From NCBI RefSeq assembly GCF_017983445.1, contig NZ_JAGOBJ010000004.1, positions 124,001 to 188,000 on the forward strand: DNA of 64,000 nucleotides, written 5' to 3'. Source of the DNA: Halomonas sp. Its GTDB lineage: Bacteria > Pseudomonadota > Gammaproteobacteria > Pseudomonadales > Halomonadaceae. Of this stretch, positions 16,325 to 25,187 are shown in pieces; the stretch's first letter is position 1; every line of letters starts with the position of its first letter. The notes under the pieces were generated by a model. The model made no database searches. It was not told where the DNA came from and saw only the letters and a list, made by a program, of their open reading frames with translations. The translations under genes were made by a program, and so were the position numbers.

Positions 16325-17535
16325 TGCCATCTCAATAGTGGTTGAATGCAGACGATCTCACCAGCTTGCGCACCGTCCTGATTCTCGGGTAGTTCGATCA
16401 GACAGTTAGCCACGACCATCGAACTCAAAATGCCTGACCCCTGAGCGCCGGTCGTACGTACGTGGAGCACTCCCTGGGTATCGCAATGATAGATGCCACG
16501 TAAAAAATCGGTACGCTGGTAACGGCTGTCAAGCGCTTCATCAGCGACAGCGGATAGCCTGGGTGGCGGGGTAATCGCCAATGCCTGCAAGTGGTGTAAT
16601 AAAGGTACTACAAACTGGTAAAAGGTTACCATGACGGCCACCGGATTACCGGGCAGACCCATAAAGGGCGTGCGCGTTTCACCCAGCCAGCCACAGGCCA
16701 GAGGGCGTCCCGGGCGTAACGCTACCCGCCAGAAAGCCAGTTGACCCAACTGTTCAAGCGCTGTCCGGGTAAAATCAGCCTGGCCCGCCGATACGCCGCC
16801 ACTGGTCAATACCAGGTCGCTCACCTGGGCGGCTTCTGAGAGCGCTGCCTGTATCGCCTGCGGATTATCCGGAAGAATGCCCAGGTCGATCACTTTTGCG
16901 CCCTGCTCGGTTAACAAGCCCATCAGGGTAAATCGATTGGCATCATAAATACTGGCGCTTTCCAGCGGCTCGCCAGGAGCCGTGACTTCATCGCCAGTGG
17001 AAAACAGCGCAACGGTTGGCTGTTTGATAACCGTAACGCTGGCCACCCCCAATGAGGCAAGCAGGCCCAGCGCAGGAGCATCCAGGCGCTTTCCCTTGGC
17101 CAGCGCCAAGCTGCCTGCGGCGATATCCTCTCCTGCCATGCGCACGTTCTGACCACGCTTAACTCGCTCAGGCATATCGATTGTAAGATGCTGGGCATGC
17201 TCGGTGAACTGCTCGTGCATGATGACCGTGTCGGTACCTGGCGGCAGTGGGGCGCCGGTGGTGATACGCACGCACGCCCCAGACGGTACGTGGGTGTCAA
17301 AGGGACGCCCAGCGAGTGAGCTACCGACAAGCGGCCATTGGTGTTGAGGCGTTTCGGGCCAGGCAAGCGCCACGCCATCCATCGCGGCATTGGTGTTTTG
17401 CGGGACGTTAATCAGCGCTATAGCGTCCTGCGCCAAGCGCCGTCCATGCGCCAGACTTAAATCGATAACTTCAATGGGCAGGGGCCGTTCAATCAGCGCG
17501 GACAGTGCATTACGAGCCTCTTCTACACTTAGCAT
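16321..17535 (-). CDS. moeA: Molybdopterin molybdenumtransferase MoeA (first copy)
   Basis: About 404 residues. MoeA inserts molybdate into adenylylated molybdopterin. Landmarks: [101 protein letters not shown]. The MoeA start MLSVEEA fits ATG 17535; the longer frame begins with TTG 17568 that overlaps the mobA stop (TTGA), which would give coupled translation, so the true start is open. A second, diverged moeA lies at 26870-28075. Confidence 0.93.
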   Translation of the reverse strand: MLSVEEARNALSALIERPLPIEVIDLSLAHGRRLAQDAIALINVPQNTNAAMDGVALAWPETPQHQWPLVGSSLAGRPFDTHVPSGACVRITTGAPLPPGTDTVIMHEQFTEHAQHLTIDMPERVKRGQNVRMAGEDIAAGSLALAKGKRLDAPALGLLASLGVASVTVIKQPTVALFSTGDEVTAPGEPLESASIYDANRFTLMGLLTEQGAKVIDLGILPDNPQAIQAALSEAAQVSDLVLTSGGVSAGQADFTRTALEQLGQLAFWRVALRPGRPLACGWLGETRTPFMGLPGNPVAVMVTFYQFVVPLLHHLQALAITPPPRLSAVADEALDSRYQRTDFLRGIYHCDTQGVLHVRTTGAQGSGILSSMVVANCLIELPENQDGAQAGEIVCIQPLLRWQ

Positions 17536-17564
17536 GTGTTCGCCAAGATCAAAACAGGAGAGTG

Positions 17565-18167
17565 TCAAAACGCCCCCTTGGACGCCATAAGCTGCGCTTC
17601 CAGGCGGCTCTTGTCTTCCTGCGTATTCAGGTTGGTAAAGGCATCCGGGCAGTCGGACATATCCACCTGGCTAAGTGCATGGCGTTCGTACCAGCGCTGG
17701 ATTTTGCGCTCGCCACTTTCAAGTGCCGTATGAAGATCATCGGCAAGCGCCGTGCGTATCAGGGCCACGGTAGGGTGAATGCGTTGACCATCGAAAGCCA
17801 CGGCGATATCGGCGTTTTGGATGCCTGCCAGCATTCTTGCGACCAGGTCGTCTGGTAGAAGCGGCGTGTCGCAGGGAACCACTAGCAGCCACGGCGTATT
17901 CGCCGCGCACAGCCCGCTATAAATGCCCATTAAAGGGCCTTGAAAGCCCGCTTCCTCATCGGTGATCACGCGGCCAAACAGGCGGTAGGCATCAAGGTTA
18001 CGGTTAGCGCTGATCAGCAGTTCAGCCACTTGCCCTTCCAGTTTGGCTGCCGTGTGGGCAAACAGGGGCAGCCCTGCAAAGGGCTCCAGACCCTTGTCGC
18101 GTCCGCCCATGCGGTGGCCTTGGCCGCCAGCAAGTACCATGCCGGTTAACGCCTGGGTCGTGATCAT
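17565..18167 (-). CDS. mobA: Molybdenum cofactor guanylyltransferase
   Basis: About 200 residues. MobA adds GMP to Mo-molybdopterin to form the bis-MGD cofactor. Seen: nucleotide-binding GMVLAGGQGHRMGGRDKGL, FAGLPLFAH, FQGPLMGIYSGL, VPCDTPLLPDDLV, and RIHPTVALI. ATG 18167 is chosen because AGGAG (18180-18176) is 8 bases away; ATG 18173 is too close to it. It heads a minus-strand operon mobA-moeA-moaA-cobW-like, divergent from the DUF1244-moaB genes. Confidence 0.93.
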   Translation of the reverse strand: MITTQALTGMVLAGGQGHRMGGRDKGLEPFAGLPLFAHTAAKLEGQVAELLISANRNLDAYRLFGRVITDEEAGFQGPLMGIYSGLCAANTPWLLVVPCDTPLLPDDLVARMLAGIQNADIAVAFDGQRIHPTVALIRTALADDLHTALESGERKIQRWYERHALSQVDMSDCPDAFTNLNTQEDKSRLEAQLMASKGAF

Positions 18168-18423
18168 CGGCATGTCTCCTGTAGTAAGGGGCAAGAGTTA
18201 ACGAGACCGGTCAATCAGTCTCTTGCCTTCTAAGTGTAGATCCCTTATCGCTATGATGGCGGCCAGGGGCCTTATTTGTCTATGCGTGAGATGATTGATG
18301 ATAAGCACTATGACCCATATCAATCAGCGGGTTCGCCTGTCTACGTTATCTGGGTGAACAGCGCCGATAAGCGGTGTCTTTTGGTATGCTGCACGACAGC
18401 CACTTTTTATGAGGAGAACGTTA

Positions 18424-18750
18424 ATGTCAGATTTCAACGAGTTTGATCAGGCTACTCGCACCGAGCTTGAGGCGGCCGCCTTTCGACGTTTGCTTAGTCA
18501 TCTGGATGACAACAAGGATGTACAGAATATCGATCTCATGATTTTGGCGGACTTTTGCCGTAACTGCCTTTCAAAGTGGATGGTAAACGCGGCGGAAGAG
18601 CGCGGTAAATCGCTGGATTATGAAGCCGCCCGCGAATACGTCTACGGCATGCCCTACAGCGAGTGGAAAGAGCACCATCAGGCAAAAGCAACGCCTGAGC
18701 AGCTGGCCGCGCTGGAAGCCCGTCAAGCCAAGAAAAAGTTCCAGGAGTAA
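18424..18750 (+). CDS. DUF1244 family protein
   Basis: 108 residues matching DUF1244 (PF06844): helical N terminus, LADFCRNCLSKWM with the conserved C-x2-C, YVYGMPYSEWKEHHQ, and a charged helical tail. Function is unknown; the family is common in alpha- and gammaproteobacteria. ATG 18424 follows GAGGAGAA (18411-18418). moaB begins 4 bases after its stop, with the moaB ribosome-binding site inside its last codons, so the two form an operon. Confidence 0.88.
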   Translation: MSDFNEFDQATRTELEAAAFRRLLSHLDDNKDVQNIDLMILADFCRNCLSKWMVNAAEERGKSLDYEAAREYVYGMPYSEWKEHHQAKATPEQLAALEARQAKKKFQE

Positions 18751-18754
18751 GCTT

Positions 18755-19273
18755 ATGGAGCCGATGGTTGCGCTTAAAATAGCCATACTGACCATTTCAG
18801 ATACGCGCACTGAAGAGAGCGATCGCTCGGGTCAGCTGCTGGTCGAGAGTTTGACCGCTGCGGGCCATCAGCTTGCCGATAAGCGCATTGTGCCAGACGA
18901 TATCTATCAGATTCGTGCGGTCGTGGCCCAGTGGATTGCCGATGCCGGGGTGCAGGTCGTTATCACCACTGGCGGTACTGGTTTTACCGGCCGGGATTCT
19001 ACGCCGGAAGCCGTATCGGTGCTGCTGGATAAACGTATCGAAGGGTTTGGCGAACGCTTTCGCCAGCTAAGCGGTGATGAGATCGGCAGCTCGACCATTC
19101 AAAGCCGGTGCCTGGGTGGGCTGGCCAACGCCACCGTGCTGTTTTGCCTGCCAGGATCAACCGGTGCCTGCCGTACAGGCTGGGAAAGAATTTTGAAGGA
19201 GCAGCTGGATAGCCGACACAAGCCGTGCAACTTCGCCAACCTGGTGATTCCTGGTCGAGGTCAGCATGGCTGA
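18755..19273 (+). CDS. moaB: Molybdenum cofactor biosynthesis protein B
   Basis: About 172 residues of the MoaB/Mog fold, which adenylylates molybdopterin in some bacteria. Seen: KIAILTISDTRTEESDRSGQLL, GTGFTGRDSTPEA (VVITTGGTGFTGRDST), FGERFRQLSGDEIGSSTIQSR, and LFCLPGSTGACRTGWE. ATG 18755 follows AGGAG by 7 bases; ATG 18764 is an option. The last 12 residues (NLVIPGRGQHG and stop) lie in the 37-base repeat shared with the moeA start at 26841-26877. The ancestral arrangement was evidently moaB overlapping moeA, now split by the restriction island. Confidence 0.93.
   Translation: MEPMVALKIAILTISDTRTEESDRSGQLLVESLTAAGHQLADKRIVPDDIYQIRAVVAQWIADAGVQVVITTGGTGFTGRDSTPEAVSVLLDKRIEGFGERFRQLSGDEIGSSTIQSRCLGGLANATVLFCLPGSTGACRTGWERILKEQLDSRHKPCNFANLVIPGRGQHG
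19237..19273 (+). repeat. Left direct repeat of the restriction island (moaB end/moeA start junction)
   Basis: 37 bases, identical at 36 positions to 26841-26877. It covers the moaB C-terminal codons and the ATGGCTGA where a moeA start would overlap the moaB stop. After it, ATG 19266 opens a frame of only 10 codons, so this copy retains a moeA start but no moeA. Confidence 0.9.
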
Positions 19274-19388
19274 GAAATCAGTTTACACGCTGTGTTAATG
19301 CTGGTGAGCGTCACACAATCAATTTTCAAAGCTATACGGCTTGCTCGGCAGGCCGTATGGCGATTGTCAGGTTGAGGCAGATAAAGCA

Positions 19389-21776
19389 CTAATAGAGGTG
19401 TCTTTGGAACTCCACGAACACGTCACGAATGTTTCCGACAGGACCAAGTTCGCTGACGGCATCTCTAATGGTGTGGTACTTCAACTCTATTAATAGCGGC
19501 AATTTATCTGGGTCCAGCTCACCCACACCACGTTCCACGTAATGGCCTAGAACAAAGCGCAGGAATTCAAGTTGCTGATAGTTGTACTCTTGGAAAATCG
19601 CTTCTTGATGTGAGTGCACACGCTCGGTGCGTGTAATAGGGGGATGATTGAACGCAATGTAGGCCAGCACGTCATAAATATCGCTTTTGTCAGCTTCAAT
19701 CATCTTGCCCACCTCAAGAAGCTGTTCAATGGAATATCCCTTCTCTTCCAGGTTTTCCATCAGCTTTTTCCGCGTACCTGGGCTGCTCCATAGCTCCCTC
19801 AGTTTGTCCTCATCGGTAAACCAGGCGGGGATATCCCCATAAAGACGCTGTACAAATTCAGCAGCAGACATCGGCTTGCCGTCAGGGCTCCAGAAACTGG
19901 TGGCACTCATGTGCTGTAACGTACGCTCTTTGCCATCGGAAAGTTTTACTTTGACTTTGGGTTTTGGTCGGCAGATGCATGGGCGTTCACTGCATTCTGA
20001 GCAAGGCTCTGGTGGTTCTCTCTCGCAGGTGCAAGGGCGTTGGCCACACTCAGGACATGATGTTGGCGGCTCAACAGCGCATTGGCAGGGCATCTGGCCG
20101 CATTCAGCACAAGGCTCCGGTGGCAGCGGCTCGCCGTCCCACTCGGGGTCATTTAAGTGCTCGTGGGCTCTGACAAAATCATATATCGTAAAGTAATCTT
20201 TGCCATCAAACAGGCGCGTGCCACGGCCAATAATTTGTTTAAACTCAATCATTGAGTTTATTGGACGCATTAACACAATATTACGTACATTGCGGGCATT
20301 CACGCCGGTAGAAAGCTTCTGCGAGGTAGTTAAAATAGTAGGAATGGTTTTTTCATTATCCTGGAATTGCTTGAGGAAATGTTCGCCCTCAGTCCCATCG
20401 TCAGCCGTAACCCGCTCGCAATAATGCGGATTTTTGCTGGTTTTCATTTGGTTAATCAGATCACGAACCGCCAGCGCATGCTCCTGGGTTGCACAGAAAA
20501 CGATGGTTTTTTCACGCTGATCGGCTTGGTCCATGAATACCTGGATGCGGTATTTTTCGCGGGCTTTGATTTCAATCACGCGATTAAAGTCAGACTCGGT
20601 ATACCTGCGCCCCTGCTCAACCTCACCTTCAATGACTTCATCGTCACTGGTATAAACGTAATCATCTAGTGTGGTTGCGATCTGTTTTACTTTGAACGGA
20701 GTAAGGTAACCATCGTTGATACCCTCTTTAAGAGAATAAATGTATACAGGCTCACCAAAGTAGGCGTAGGTATCGGCATTGTTGTCGCGCTTTGGAGTTG
20801 CCGTTAAGCCAAGCTGCACCGCCGGGCGGAAGTATTCCAGAATGCCCCGCCAGTTACTCTCATCGTTAGCGCCGCCTCTATGGCACTCGTCGATAATGAT
20901 AAGATCGAAAAAGTCCTGTGGATAATCGCCAAAATTGGGTGCCGCGTCGCCATTCTTATCCCGCCCAGTCATAAATGTCTGGAAGATGGTAAAGAAAATA
21001 CTGCCGTTCTTCGGTGCCCGGCCCTGCTTGCGGATAGTTTCAGGATCGATACGTACTAAAGCATCTTGAGGAAAAGCAGAAAAATCATTGAAGGCCTGAT
21101 TGGCGAGGATATTGCGATCAGCTAAAAATAGAATGCGTGGTCTTCGACCCGGCTCGCCTGTTTTTCTGGCAGACAGACTCCAGCGTGCATGAAACAGCTT
21201 CCAGGTAATTTGGAATGCGATAGCCGTTTTACCCGTACCTGTTGCGAGGGTGAGCAGAGCCCGGTCTTGGCCATTGGAGATAGCCTCCAGCGCTTGAGTA
21301 ATCGCGTTGTGCTGATAATAGCGAGGTTCCCAAGCTCCACCCTTGTCTTCAAAAGGCACGGCACCGAAGCGTTCACGCCAGACATTCTGTTCAGCGAACG
21401 TTTCTGCCCAAAGCGTCTCGGGCGATGGGTAGCTATACACCATGCCTTCTTCACCAGAAGCCAAGTCCACCCGATAAATACCGTCTCCGTTGGTGCTGTA
21501 GGCAAAACGGGTTTGAAGGCGTTCAGCATAGCGCTTTGCCTGGACAAGTCCTTCTGTTACCGGCAGAGCGCGCTTCTTGGCTTCTATCACTGCCAGCTTC
21601 TGGCCTTTATAAATCAGCACATAGTCGGCAATATCCGCTTGGCCACGGCGGCCTCCGCCTTGCAACCGCCCTGGAGCAATTACCTCTCGCCGTACCCGGC
21701 TTGCATCAACGACACCCCAGCCAGCGGCTTTTAACGCCGGGTCGATCAGCTCAGCGCGGGTTTCTGCCTCGTTCAT
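19389..21776 (-). CDS. hsdR: Type I restriction endonuclease subunit R
   Basis: 795 residues, the normal size for EcoEI-type HsdR. Order: nuclease domain about 1-120 with the PD-(D/E)xK signature as DYVLIYKGQKLAVIEAKKR; helicase with Walker A ATGTGKTAIA (about 175), DECHRGG (DEAD-like, about 295), LTATPKRDNN, and motif VI IGRGTRLF; then a C-terminal assembly region. It cuts DNA after translocation by HsdR2-HsdM2-HsdS. Unusual: a 59-residue Cys- and Pro-rich stretch (about 549-607) with three tandem copies of a C-x2-C-x4-C-x-C motif. ATG 21776. It is separated from the other hsd genes by 163 AT-rich bases. Confidence 0.95.
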   Translation of the reverse strand: MNEAETRAELIDPALKAAGWGVVDASRVRREVIAPGRLQGGGRRGQADIADYVLIYKGQKLAVIEAKKRALPVTEGLVQAKRYAERLQTRFAYSTNGDGIYRVDLASGEEGMVYSYPSPETLWAETFAEQNVWRERFGAVPFEDKGGAWEPRYYQHNAITQALEAISNGQDRALLTLATGTGKTAIAFQITWKLFHARWSLSARKTGEPGRRPRILFLADRNILANQAFNDFSAFPQDALVRIDPETIRKQGRAPKNGSIFFTIFQTFMTGRDKNGDAAPNFGDYPQDFFDLIIIDECHRGGANDESNWRGILEYFRPAVQLGLTATPKRDNNADTYAYFGEPVYIYSLKEGINDGYLTPFKVKQIATTLDDYVYTSDDEVIEGEVEQGRRYTESDFNRVIEIKAREKYRIQVFMDQADQREKTIVFCATQEHALAVRDLINQMKTSKNPHYCERVTADDGTEGEHFLKQFQDNEKTIPTILTTSQKLSTGVNARNVRNIVLMRPINSMIEFKQIIGRGTRLFDGKDYFTIYDFVRAHEHLNDPEWDGEPLPPEPCAECGQMPCQCAVEPPTSCPECGQRPCTCEREPPEPCSECSERPCICRPKPKVKVKLSDGKERTLQHMSATSFWSPDGKPMSAAEFVQRLYGDIPAWFTDEDKLRELWSSPGTRKKLMENLEEKGYSIEQLLEVGKMIEADKSDIYDVLAYIAFNHPPITRTERVHSHQEAIFQEYNYQQLEFLRFVLGHYVERGVGELDPDKLPLLIELKYHTIRDAVSELGPVGNIRDVFVEFQRHLY
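19958..20130 (-). repeat. Triplicated Cys-rich coding repeat within hsdR
   Basis: Encodes three successive units, PCAECGQMPCQC, SCPECGQRPCTC and PCSECSERPCIC, each preceded by a Pro-Pro pair and giving 12 cysteines in all. The spacing C-x2-C-x4-C-x-C looks like a small metal-binding module. The DNA of the copies is diverged, so this is not a recent slippage. Confidence 0.85.
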
Positions 21777-21820
21777 AGTGTTCCCGTTAGTTTGACCTTT
21801 TCATGGCCTGTACTGAAAAC

Positions 21821-21937
21821 GGATCAAGAATGGATCAAGAAAATCCGTTGTTGTTTAAAATTATAATTGCTTGATTTAACTGATATTTATAAATAAATTT
21901 CATCGTTAAACTACACAGAATCAAAACCGGATCAAGA
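21821..21937. repeat. Three GGATCAAGA copies in the hsdR upstream gap
   Basis: GGATCAAGA occurs at 21821-21829, 21832-21840 and 21929-21937, all in the 163-base AT-rich gap between the AlbA_2-type gene and hsdR. The first two are 11 bases apart, and AACGGAT...ATCCGTT around them could form a hairpin. The set may be an operator that times hsdR expression after hsdM/hsdS; only the repeat itself is seen. Confidence 0.5.
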
Positions 21938-21939
21938 GA

Positions 21940-23394
21940 TCAGGCCCACCAGGGAACGTAACCTGCCCTGGGATGTTCAGGATCTGCTTCTCTAATCAAC
22001 GCCGTCTCTTTTGCCTTTCTGATAACAACTGATGCTTGCGACGCATTGCGGCTTTCAATCCCGAATCGCTCACACAGTGTCGCGTTTTTCATGCGCTCGC
22101 CGGTTAAAAACTTGAGCACCGCATGGTGATAGCATGCCCGCATGCGTTCCTCGGGGGTCATCTGGGCAAAGTTTCGCGGTCCATAAAGCACCACCTGCAT
22201 GGCATTACCTTCTTCCCGAAACAGCGGCGGTGGCAACTGGAACATTTCAACGGATGCAATTACTTTATCCAGGCCGCTACCTTGCTCTTCACACATGCCC
22301 ATGCGGCGCATTAGTGAGGCCAGCGCTTCATTTCGTGAGCGGGGCGGGAGGTCGATCATTCGGTCAGCGGGCACCAACGGTTTACCGGGATTAGTTATCT
22401 CCATGCGATCCTGAAAAACCTCAACCTGTGGGCCAGCCCCGGAGATAGTCATGTCTTGATGAATCAGCGCGTTGGCAATCACTTCACGAACCGCGATAGT
22501 AGGAAATAGCGGCTCTTCAGCGCGCAGCGCTACGTCAATATGCTCATTTTTTGGCAAGATACCGTTAATAAATTCAATGAGCCCTTCAAAGCCCACTGCA
22601 TAGCCTTTCTTACCTTCAACCCGATGGCTTACTTGAGCCGCTCGATTTTTGCCTGCATAGGCAGTAAAGCGAACGGCCTTGCGGGCTAAAGCACTATCAA
22701 ACTGGGTAAGGTCAGAAGCAAAAAGAATGGCACCAAGATTGGTGATGTTCCAGCGTTCCCCCACATCCCGCTGAATTAAACGCTCTGCCGCTAATTTATC
22801 GAAAATTCCCCGCCGATTATCCGGCAGGGGCTGCTTCGTGAGTTTGAAGTAACTGCTGTAATCGAGTAGATCCAATACTTCATCGCCACTGACATACTGA
22901 CGAGCTATCGCATGCTCCCAGGTATAGGGGCGCAACCGCTCAATCAACTGTTGGTAGCGCTCTGGATAATCCGTCAATTTGGGTGTCGCGCTACCAATGC
23001 GAATGTAGGGGATGTTTTTGAAAGCAACCGGCGCAGAGGTAGCTGCAGGTATCTCCAGAATCACCACGTTGCCACCCGGGTGCTCGACCCGCCTGAATTG
23101 AAAGGCAATGCTGGGTTGTAACTCCCGAGCCAGCCAAAAGGCCAGTTCTTGCCCATTTGCTTTCTGAGTATCCGGGTTGAAACTTGAGCCGATGACTTGA
23201 AGTGAGACGTCATCAATCCCCCAAAGCATATAGGCGATATCTTTGCTCACAAGGCGAGCGGCATTAGCCAGTGCAGAACAGCGAGCGCCGATCATGCTGG
23301 GTTCAACATTATCTTTCTTGAACTCTAACCAGTCTGTTTCAGCACCTTGAGCCAGCAGCTCGTTGACCAGGTCAATATCGCGTTGCTGGCTCAT
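21940..23394 (-). CDS. AlbA_2 (Schlafen-type) domain plus GHKL-ATPase-like protein
   Basis: 484 residues. N-terminal AlbA_2 domain (about 10-150): TDWLEFKKDN, SALANAARLVSKDIAYMLWGIDD, with KNIPYIRIGSATPKL at its end. C-terminal part has FPTIAVREVIANALIHQDM and MEITNPGKPLVP...GSGLDKVI, the HATPase_c_4 style seen in putative transcriptional regulators of this family, followed by a winged-helix-like tail (LKFLTGERMKNATLCERFGI). These genes often travel with type I restriction loci; the role is unknown. It overlaps hsdS by 4 bases (ATGA), so it is part of the hsd operon. Confidence 0.82.
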   Translation of the reverse strand: MSQQRDIDLVNELLAQGAETDWLEFKKDNVEPSMIGARCSALANAARLVSKDIAYMLWGIDDVSLQVIGSSFNPDTQKANGQELAFWLARELQPSIAFQFRRVEHPGGNVVILEIPAATSAPVAFKNIPYIRIGSATPKLTDYPERYQQLIERLRPYTWEHAIARQYVSGDEVLDLLDYSSYFKLTKQPLPDNRRGIFDKLAAERLIQRDVGERWNITNLGAILFASDLTQFDSALARKAVRFTAYAGKNRAAQVSHRVEGKKGYAVGFEGLIEFINGILPKNEHIDVALRAEEPLFPTIAVREVIANALIHQDMTISGAGPQVEVFQDRMEITNPGKPLVPADRMIDLPPRSRNEALASLMRRMGMCEEQGSGLDKVIASVEMFQLPPPLFREEGNAMQVVLYGPRNFAQMTPEERMRACYHHAVLKFLTGERMKNATLCERFGIESRNASQASVVIRKAKETALIREADPEHPRAGYVPWWA

Positions 23395-25187
23395 AGCGCA
23401 AGGCTCTCTTGCCCCGTCACGCGTTTACCGCGCCCTTGGGGCACCAAGCCATTGTGGCGTAGCTGAGAAATGGCATTGCGGAATTGCTCCTCTGAATACT
23501 TAAGCTTGTCAGCATGCCAGTTTTCTCGTGCTTCGTGAATGATGGCGTTCTCTGCGGGCTCAACACCTTCGAGAAGCAGGTTGTTCCATGCTGCATATAC
23601 CGTCGCTAGAATTTCCGTTTCAGCGGTATTAAGCGGCATGAGTACCTTAATCACACGCTTCAATACGTTTTCATAGGGCGCCAAGGTTTGCATGGCTTCT
23701 GCAACAAGATCCCCATAACGCGCGCCTTTTCTAAAATCGTAGCCTCGCTGACCGGTAGGGCGCTTAACAAATTCAAAAAAGCCACGATCTCTTGCCCACT
23801 CTTCTGCCCGCTGCATATGTTGAAAATCATTGGGGCCAGCGGCATCTTTAATAGGCTGACGCCCCAGGTCGATATTCGCCAATGACTCAATTAAATGGAG
23901 TGTTTTCTGTGCCTTAACCCGACCAAAGGTTTTTTCCCGGCTCTGTGAAGCATGCCAGTGATAGGCGGCTGCCATAATATGGGCAGCAAATTCTGGAGAG
24001 GTGGCTTCTATATGTTTGTTCGACTGCTTTTGCGCAGTGATCTCAACCACATTATTAGCTGTCAGTTCTCCAGAGAAGGCTTTTTGGAGAAGGGATTGTT
24101 TCAGCTCTTTTAACGCTATGAGTTTTTGTTGGTAGATAGATTCCAGCTGGGCAACGTGCTCTTGCACCCTTTCAAGGGCATCTATATCTTTGATTTGCTC
24201 ATCAATTGATGGCAGCCTACCAATACCCAGGGCACGAATATCTCGCATATTTACATGCTGAACTGTTGCTCCCGTTGACGTTGAAAGAAGTCGCTTTTGC
24301 ATCAGAGGATGTAGCATTAAATATGCAAGATATTTAGAGTTTACAAAATTATATTTAGGTCTAATTAAGACAGTTCTTTGCCCTAAACATACTTGCTCGC
24401 CTTCTGGAATCACACCTACATTTCCAGCTGGCGCTTCACGCGCTAGAATTAAATCTCCTCCTTTCGGTAAAGCGCGTTTTGTCCAATGATGATAGGTCTC
24501 CTCAGAAACGCGTTTTACGTTATCGAGAAACAAGTAACCTTCACCAATGTTGGGTGTTCGAATCGAGGGATAGCCGGTCTCTTGAGTTGGGGCGGTTTTG
24601 TGCTCACAATCCACGATTAATTGGGAGATACAGGAGAGTGATTGAATTGGGTCGCTATACGCAGCCTCGTAGAAAAGGCGGTTTAAATAACTTTTAAACA
24701 ACTCCCGCGAATTTTTTAAGTTCTTCGCAGTGTTAGCAATCGCAGTGTCGATCCCCTCAAAAGCTTCATCGAGAATGGCGACGATGCGTTTTTGTTCAGC
24801 GAGAGCTGGGAATTTCTGTTCAATTGCATAGACAATATTACGATTTATTCCTGGTTTCACACCTGTTGCAAAGGATGGAAGATTGAGAGAAGTCAGTGTA
24901 TAAAAAAGAAACTTCAAATCGTATTCGCTGCTGTCAAATGTTACATAGTAAGTAACATCCAGCGGCCAAAATCCGCCTTCAACGAGGTTAACTGCTCCAG
25001 CTGTACCTTTACGGCCAACAATTATACTTGGTTTGTTCCAATAAGGTTTGACAGCGTAAGTTTTGACACCATTGGCGCCGTATGCCGGATAACCTTTATC
25101 GCTGCAACGCTGATCTTTGGGAAGTGGCTTTCCATACTCAAGTGAAATTACATCACCGAGCTTACGAGTTTTCCAGTTGTCATTCAT
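23391..25187 (-). CDS. hsdS: Type I restriction specificity subunit S with C-terminal extension
   Basis: 598 residues against about 400-460 for usual HsdS. First target-recognition domain about 1-145 (starting WKTRKLGDVISLEYGKPLP), a conserved helix AEQKRIVAILDEAFEGIDTA, second target-recognition domain about 185-340, and a second helix ending LKELKQSLLQKAFSGELT (about 383). The two domains set a bipartite DNA target that cannot be read off. Residues about 390-598 form an extra domain with YHWHASQSREKTFGRVKAQK and a helix-turn-helix-like YSEEQFRNAISQLRHNGLV. Overlaps hsdM by 4 bases. The extension may regulate assembly; that is a guess. Confidence 0.93.
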   Translation of the reverse strand: MNDNWKTRKLGDVISLEYGKPLPKDQRCSDKGYPAYGANGVKTYAVKPYWNKPSIIVGRKGTAGAVNLVEGGFWPLDVTYYVTFDSSEYDLKFLFYTLTSLNLPSFATGVKPGINRNIVYAIEQKFPALAEQKRIVAILDEAFEGIDTAIANTAKNLKNSRELFKSYLNRLFYEAAYSDPIQSLSCISQLIVDCEHKTAPTQETGYPSIRTPNIGEGYLFLDNVKRVSEETYHHWTKRALPKGGDLILAREAPAGNVGVIPEGEQVCLGQRTVLIRPKYNFVNSKYLAYLMLHPLMQKRLLSTSTGATVQHVNMRDIRALGIGRLPSIDEQIKDIDALERVQEHVAQLESIYQQKLIALKELKQSLLQKAFSGELTANNVVEITAQKQSNKHIEATSPEFAAHIMAAAYHWHASQSREKTFGRVKAQKTLHLIESLANIDLGRQPIKDAAGPNDFQHMQRAEEWARDRGFFEFVKRPTGQRGYDFRKGARYGDLVAEAMQTLAPYENVLKRVIKVLMPLNTAETEILATVYAAWNNLLLEGVEPAENAIIHEARENWHADKLKYSEEQFRNAISQLRHNGLVPQGRGKRVTGQESLAL

